Assembly: GCA_021234155.1 (NCBI GenBank)
Contig: JAJEKV010000050.1
Location: 9,552,760-9,616,759, forward strand
Length of the DNA: 64,000 nucleotides
Reading direction: 5' to 3'
DNA from: Isoetes taiwanensis
Taxonomy: Eukaryota; Streptophyta; Lycopodiopsida; Isoetales; Isoetaceae
Of this stretch, positions 58,307 through 64,000 are shown in pieces; the stretch's first letter is position 1; every line of letters begins with the position of its first letter. Position numbers and translations under genes: made by a program. The notes beneath the pieces are model-generated. The model made no database searches. It was given only the letters and a program-made list of their open reading frames with translations, and was not told the DNA's origin.

Positions 58307-58530
58307 AGCTCAATAAAAAAACATGTACGAGCACCTTCGATTGATTCTAGGAACAACAAAGAATGTAAAACAAAATTGAACCTAAAATTCTAGCTCAATA
58401 AAAAACATTGATTCTAGGAACAACAAAGAATTCAAAACAAAATTGAACCTAAAATTCTAGCTCAATAAAGAAACAAGTACGAGCGCCTTCGATTGATTCT
58501 AGAAACAACAAAGAATTCAAAACAGAATTG
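58307..58530. repeat. Threefold tandem repeat of about 67-85 bp
   Basis: Units start with AGCTCAATAAA at 58,307, 58,392 and 58,459 and contain GATTCTAG(G/A)AACAACAAAGAAT and AAATTGAACCT. The middle unit lacks about 20 bases (the GTACGAGC...TTCGATT part). Confidence 0.9.
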
Positions 58531-58879
58531 AAGACTCACGACAATACTGTTTGATTTTGGAGCAATGTGCGCCCACAACTTTTTCAGTTACTTACGACCC
58601 AAAAGTAGTTTGGCGCATAAGTCATGATGTAAGGAAGGGGCCACACTCATATGTGTTGGTAGAGCTGATCTCAAAGGAAATGACAAAATCAAGTTGGCAA
58701 GGTGGGCTTGACAATGATAAGTGAAGAAAATATTGAACAACCACAAGCAGAGGGGGGTGGGCTCAGGGCGACCGTTGACAATAGTGTGAGTTAAGGCAAT
58801 CGGCGTGTCATGAGTTGGTGTGTGCTGTCAAACGGTATATATCACAATGTAACGTGGAATTGGCGGTCTGCATATATGT

Positions 58880-59340
58880 ATAATAGTCCTTGGGGGCATT
58901 GTCTAGTGGTAGGATAGACAATGTTAGTGCTTTGGGGCATGGTCTAGTGGTAGGATTAACAATATACACAGTGTGTACACGGTGTTGACAGATTGTCAGA
59001 ACATTTTTTTTTTTCTTTTCCATGGCAAGCTGGCTTTTAATTCCATACGTAGCAATTTAGCAAACAAAGATAAACAATTTAATCGTACACGTGGCAAACG
59101 AATATTGGCAGTTGACTCTGTAGATGAGGAGCAGGCCAGAAAACCAGGAGTCGATCCCGGCCGTCAAGCGTTCCCACGTATGTTTAAAAAACTTTGGTCC
59201 GTCTTATTAAAGGAATTGCTTGCTCTTATTTTCTGCCCAAAAATCATCAGTACTACTTACTTACACATTGAAGCACCCGATCTGGAGCTGGGTTCCAACA
59301 CGGCAATGGCAAGTGCCCTCTTCTGGCTATGGACTTGAAT
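58880..59340 (+). repeat. SINE-like segment in the 5' region of NPF copy B
   Basis: Counterpart of 54,070-54,530. GTCTAGTGGTAGGAT occurs twice (58,901 and 58,941). The B-box-like GGAGTCGATCCCGG is at about 59,148. A T9 run interrupts it. Both copies end in ATCTGGAGCTGG...GGCAATGGCAAGTGCCC. Confidence 0.55.
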
Positions 59341-59587
59341 CATTTTTCTTACTAGCAATAGTATCATGATCTAATTATTTTATGCCTTTAGGCCTAGATC
59401 TGCCCACAGTCGATATTACTTACAAACCCAGCTTTCAAATCAGCACATTCTGATGCACATTGCTTGATTTTGAGTGAATTTTTATAAACCAAACCTTCCA
59501 TATGGAGAATCTGATGAGATTTAATTGGGCTTTCGTTTTTGAGTTTTTTGCCCTTTTCCTCGTTCTGACGATTTTATTTCGTTGCAG

Positions 59588-61963
59588 GAAGTAGAAGCAG
59601 AACCCAAGAAAAGGGTCAAAGTGCCTCTGGGATGGAAATCTGCAGTCTTTGTTTATGGCATGTTCTTGCCCTGAACCAGTCTTTGGGTTTTCAGAACTTG
59701 TTGATGCATAGAGTATTTTTTTCAAAGCTGTTTATGCAATTTTTTTTCTTAAGTTTGTAGTACAATTCTGAGATGATAATGACGTTGCAGTAGATCTTTC
59801 TAAACTTGGACTTCCTTGGGTGATCAGGCTGCACAGCACTGGAAAATACAGGGCAGTTTGCCATCATGCTTACTACCTTCTCATTCCTCTTCACCTTCAT
59901 GAACTACGACTCTGTGGCAGCTTCCAATACCTTCAATAATATTCTTGGCACTGCATTCTTGTTAGCTCTACCAGCAGGATATTTAACTGATACATTCTGC
60001 AGCAGATTCAAGCTTATGGCTGTCTCAGCATGTCTGGAAGTTGTGGTAAGAAAAATATTTTCAAAATTGGCAAATGCTTTGTCATTATCAGAGTTAAAAC
60101 TGCTCTGTTATATACAATTATTCTATTTTATGCAGCTAAAACTTCTCTATATTATGCAATGCTTTCATGGTTTACTCTGTTTTATAAAATCTTAGAGTCT
60201 AAATTTTTTCTGTTTTATGAATTGTTTTCAGGGATATGTGATGTTGGTTATTGGTGCAGCAGTTCCTTCACTTCATCCCCCTTCTTGCCAACCAGGAGCC
60301 CCAAACTGTATAGCAGCAAGCAGCAAACAGAAAGGATTTCTGCTGGCAGGGTTTTACATATTAGCAATTGGAGTTGGAGGAATGAGGCCCAATCTGCCAA
60401 CACTTGGGGCTGATCAGTTTGATGAAGATGATCCAGTGGAGAAGAGAAAGCTTCCCACATATTTCAATTGGTTCTACTTTGCATTTTGCCTGGGAGGTTT
60501 CCTTGGATCCACATTTGTTGCATATGTTCTTGAAGAAGTAGCATGGGCATCGGGTTATGGAATATGTGTTGCTGCAGTTACAGTTGGATTTCTCATCCTT
60601 CTTGCTGGAACCAGATATTACACAGCACATAAAACTAAGAGCAGTGTTCTTCAGAGAATTGCACAGGTCCTTGTAGCTGCAGTTAAAAACCGCAACTTGC
60701 CCGCCCCGGAATCATGGGAATTAATGTATGATAAGGAAGCTCATCATGGTATGGTTGCTTACACAGCCTCACTCAGGTATGTAAAAACTTTGCATAGGTG
60801 CTCTATAAGTTCACCAAAAGGAATTTGATGTTAATGCATTATGCATATTGCAGAAAATAGCATATTATACATGCTATTGGTTCTGATGCATATGCTATTT
60901 TTGTGTACCATTAATATGCAGCAAAACCAATATATATATGCCTATGCTTAAATTTGCCTCATGTAAAATTTGACCATTTTACCATGCATTGAAAGCACAG
61001 TAGCGGTCCTAATGAATAACTTGACTACTTTGCAGATGTCTAGACAAAGCAGCAGTCCAAGATCCAAGCACCATAGTGAATGGAAGGCCAGTAAGTCCAT
61101 GGAAGCTCTGCACACTGACACAAGTTGAAGAAGCAAAGTGTGCCATAAGGGTGTTACCAATGTTTGGGGCAACAATTCTGCAGAGCTGTGTGCTAGCACA
61201 ACTGCAATCCTTCACCATGGAAGAGGTAACATCCATGAACAGAAAAATAGGGAGCTTCGAGTTCCCGGCGGCATCGATCGCGTTCTTCGCCATAGCAGCA
61301 TCCCTAATTATGCTGCCACTATATGATAAGCTATTTGTGCCAGTTGCTAGGAGAATAACAGGGCATGAAAGGGGCATCACACATCTGCAGAGGGTAGGAG
61401 TTGGGGTGCTGCTTGTAAGTTCATGCACAGCAGCTTCTGCACTTGTAGAGATAAAGAGGATTCATGCTGCAAAGGAACATGGTTTGCTGGATAACCCTGG
61501 AGCAACTGTGCCAGTAAGTGCATTCTGGTTTGCCTTGCCATCCATATGCTTTGGCATTTCAGAAATGTTCACAACTGCAGGGCTTTTGGATTTCTTCTAT
61601 GCAGAATCTCCAGAAAGTATGCATAGCATGGCCACATCCCTGCTTTCAGTTTCCATTGCCCTTGGCTTCTACCTTAGCAGTGCCATAGTTAGCATAGTTA
61701 ATAAGGTTACCAGACATGGGAGCAAGCCTGGTTGGCTTCCATACAGGAACATTAACCGCAGTAAGCTGTACAACTTCTATTGGCTGCTCTCTGTTCTTGG
61801 GCTCATCAACTTCTTTGCCTATGTGGGCTTTGCCATGTGGTACAAGGGAAGGTCTTACTACGAAGAGATTGAAGAAAACAAGAGGAAAAAATCTCTTCCC
61901 AATAGTCCTCGCCCGGTCACCAGCCCTAGGTCTGTCAACCCTTCCAACTCCCCATATGCCTAG
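59588..61963 (+). CDS. NPF (NRT1/PTR family) transporter, copy B
   Basis: Exons 59,588-59,657 (70 bp), 59,828-60,045 (218), 60,232-60,776 (545) and 61,036-61,963 (928, stop TAG) have exactly the same lengths and phases as copy A. All acceptors end in AG; donors are GTAAGA or GTATGT except the first listed intron, where only TATG|GCATGT restores the frame into CTALENTG. The protein (about 586 residues from exon 2) shows AGYLTDTFCSRFKLMAV, GVGGMRPNLPTLGADQFDE, FNWFYFAFCLGGFLG, QVEEAKCAIRVLPMFG and the YNFYWLLSVLGLINFF helix; no stop or frameshift is seen. It differs from copy A by scattered substitutions, so both copies look under constraint. The start codon is unresolved; an ATG at 59,306 directly followed by GCAAGT would give a MEVEAEPKKR start but is speculative. 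Substrate unknown. Confidence 0.88.
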
Positions 61964-62185
61964 ATAAGGAAAAGCAAGGTCAAGTCATGGATACTCTTGT
62001 TAAAGGAAAAGAGAAAAAAGTAAAAAGAACAAAAAATCACCTGTAAAGTGTAAAAACAGTTCCCTGTTGACTTATTCTTCCCAGCCTCTTTTTGCCTGGT
62101 CCAGCCTCTTAACATTTTGGCATTTAAGGACTTTTGTGTTGACTTTTCCCTATGCCCTCACAGTGTTCTTAAAAAAAAAAAATTG

Positions 62186-62443
62186 TTCCCTTGTCCTATA
62201 CAAAGAAATATTATTTCATTTTTTCAATGACTTTTCATTGTTTTATTTTGGCTCCAAATCTTTCAACCAAGGTGGGCTAGGTCCCATCGCTATGTATGGT
62301 AATGCCTGCACATGTGTTCGGAAAAAAAAATTTCTATTGTTTGCCATGTGCTATACAAAGAAATCTTATTATGAGTCATTTTTCAACCCGGAAAATTTTT
62401 CATTGTTTTATTGTGTTTGGCTCCAAATCTTTCAACATAGGTG
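62186..62443. repeat. Imperfect direct repeat (about 90 and 105 bp) behind NPF copy B
   Basis: CTATACAAAGAAAT(A/C)TTATT, TTTCATTGTTTTATT and GGCTCCAAATCTTTCAAC recur in the same order at 62,186-62,275 and 62,338-62,443. Confidence 0.75.
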
Positions 62444-62589
62444 GAATAACATAACTCTAGGTAAAGAATGAGAATTGCTCTAGCTAAGCAAAGAGTTAAG
62501 GGCAATATTCTCTACTTGTCATGCAAGATTCCCAAGTACCCAGTTTGTGTAGGAAAGCATAACTATCTATTTGCCATGCTAGTTATTTT

Positions 62590-62965
62590 CAATTGATAGA
62601 CCTTAAACCCGCTGCACTTAAGGTCATGAGTTCGAGTACGATCAGTAATAGGGATTTTAAAACTCATTGCCCTAAGATCATAGGTTCGAGAATGGCCATA
62701 CGTTAATATATACAATCACATCAACAACTTTTTGCAGCCTGACTCTTTGCATGAGGATGGCGGCTTGGAGTAGATTTGGTATGGCGGCTTGTAGTAGATT
62801 GGCTTCCTATCATAGGTATGGCGGCTTGGAGTAGATTGGGTATGGCGGCTTGTAGTAGATTGGCTTCCTATAATAAGGTATGACGGCTTGGAGTAGATTC
62901 GTTGCCCTAAGGTCATAGATTCCAGTTAGCCATATGTAATATATACTATCACACACAACAACTTT
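62590..62965. repeat. Tandem and B-box-like repeats (TGCCCTAAG.TCATAG.TTC)
   Basis: CTTAAGGTCATGAGTTCGAG, CCTAAGATCATAGGTTCGAG and CCTAAGGTCATAGATTCCAG occur near 62,616, 62,671 and 62,904. The last two are followed by ATATATAC, ATCACA and CAACAACTTTTTGCA. The GGTTCGAG is like a pol III B box, so a decayed SINE is possible. Confidence 0.5.
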
Positions 62966-63125
62966 TTGCATAAGATATGACAACTTGGAGTAAATTGACT
63001 TTCTCGTGAAGGTATGGTTACAGCCACAAGCCCGTTGGCTTCTCCTGATAAGTTATGGCTACAAACCCACTGAGTAGAAATATACTTCACGATGATGATA
63101 TGGTATGGCGGCTTGGAGTAGATTG
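62755..63125. repeat. Minisatellite of TATGGCGGCTTGGAGTAGAT units
   Basis: At least six copies or variants of ATGGCGGCTTG(G/T)AGTAGATT between 62,757 and 63,123, four of them consecutive within 62,757-62,900, some with a GGCTTCCTAT(C/A)ATA extension. On the minus strand they read as a false SKPPY-repeat protein. Confidence 0.85.
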
Positions 63126-64000
63126 AGTTCCTAAAATGTGCATGATGAATAAATGACACAAGTCCTTCAAAAATAAAAATAAAAAATAACATTGAATGAT
63201 GATAAATAATTGCAAGTGATATTATTTTAAATCAGATTAGTTTATTGACTTGTGGGGAATCAATGCTTCTTGTGCCACAATTAACAATATCTATTTCCAT
63301 GTTTATCAAGGCAACTAGAGAGAGCATGGACTTCCAAATCTTACACTTTCGTATAAATTAGTGCTCTATAGGAAAAGTGATATGCGATATGTGTTCCACA
63401 AGGACCATCCTACACTCTATTAAGAACACAAGATAATTCAAATAGTGATTCATGTTATTATTCCATTGAATCATTGACTTACTTGGTGTGAAATCAATGG
63501 TTATATTAAACATGCAATTCTTATGTTTATCAAAAACACTATAATAGAAAGTGTAGAGTTCAAAGTACTACAAAATAGTTGGTCTTCAAAATATATGGCT
63601 TTCATAAACTAGTATACATACGAGAGGTCTTCTTGCACATGTCTTCTTAATGCAAGAGGAAGAGTAAATGATCCCAACTATCAATTATCATTCTCAATCA
63701 TGTTATCTTGGTTAACTATCATGTGATGTAGGATTTATTTCATATTGTTGCTTGAGGTTGTTTATCCACTTGCAAATTCCAAAAAATAAAAAGACTAATC
63801 TTTGTTGAAAGCTTTATTGGGGCCAATTTCTATTTCTAGATAGCTAAAGGGACAAAGATGAGGATGGATTTGGCAAATTTAGGGATATCCTAAGCATATC
63901 TGGAAATTTGATGGTTGAAGTCTTGTCTGTTGGTATATTTAAATATTCTATTTATATGCTTGTCTAAAATCATATAATACATACAAAATTAACACCATTT
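63126..64000. other. No gene seen
   Basis: AT-rich DNA without open frames or recognised repeats up to the window end. Confidence 0.5.

Noticed and set aside
62716-62916. SKPPY-type repeat protein on the minus strand
   Set aside because: Translation of the TATGGCGGCTTGGAGTAGAT minisatellite.

Overview
The window reads as nuclear DNA of a land plant. It holds genes of plant families (an RH42/PRP5-type DEAD-box helicase, NPF transporters, a PPR fragment) with spliceosomal introns, in AT-rich DNA full of decayed retrotransposons, tandem repeats and a segmental duplication. The lineage cannot be fixed from sequence alone. A seed-free vascular plant such as a fern is a weak guess. Only a small part of the window is convincingly coding.

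Layout. 0.1-1.15 kb: probable 3' end of a LINE (minus). 3.0-4.7 kb: broken pieces of a DHX37/Dhr1-type DEAH helicase (minus). 5.9-9.1 kb: RH42/PRP5-like DEAD-box helicase (minus), intronless here, split by a frameshift and lacking about 18 conserved residues. 9.6-10.8 kb: relic of an HUH (Y1) endonuclease, possibly Replitron-like (plus). 12.4-13.1 kb: Ty3/gypsy integrase remnant (minus). 16.8-30.6 kb: a decayed Ty1/copia element, split by a nearly full-length 7.8 kb L1-like LINE (20.5-28.4 kb) with a probable target-site duplication. 30.7-31.2 kb: a second, unrelated LINE tail. 32.25-47.75 kb: a direct tandem duplication of about 7.75 kb; each copy carries a LINE tail fragment, a perfect hairpin, a PPR pseudogene and a small unknown ORF. 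47.8-51.4 kb: repeats and no gene.

The best-preserved genes are two nearly identical NPF (NRT1/PTR) transporters at 51.5-53.8 kb (minus) and 59.6-62.0 kb (plus). They lie head to head as an inverted duplication with arms of about 3 kb, separated by about 4.3 kb. Exon lengths are identical in the two copies (70, 218, 545 and 928 bp). The spacer holds an unusual minisatellite: about 16 short palindromic CATCACC...GGTGG units in a higher-order duplication, inside a module bracketed by a perfect 31-bp direct repeat.

No operon-like cooperation is expected. The window is mainly a record of insertion, duplication and decay, with the two NPF genes as probable functional loci and RH42 as a possible functional or newly dead gene. 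Some frameshifts may be consensus errors: at one tested stretch of the tandem duplication the two copies differ systematically at CTG/CAG sites, a pattern that suggests methylation-related base-calling problems.
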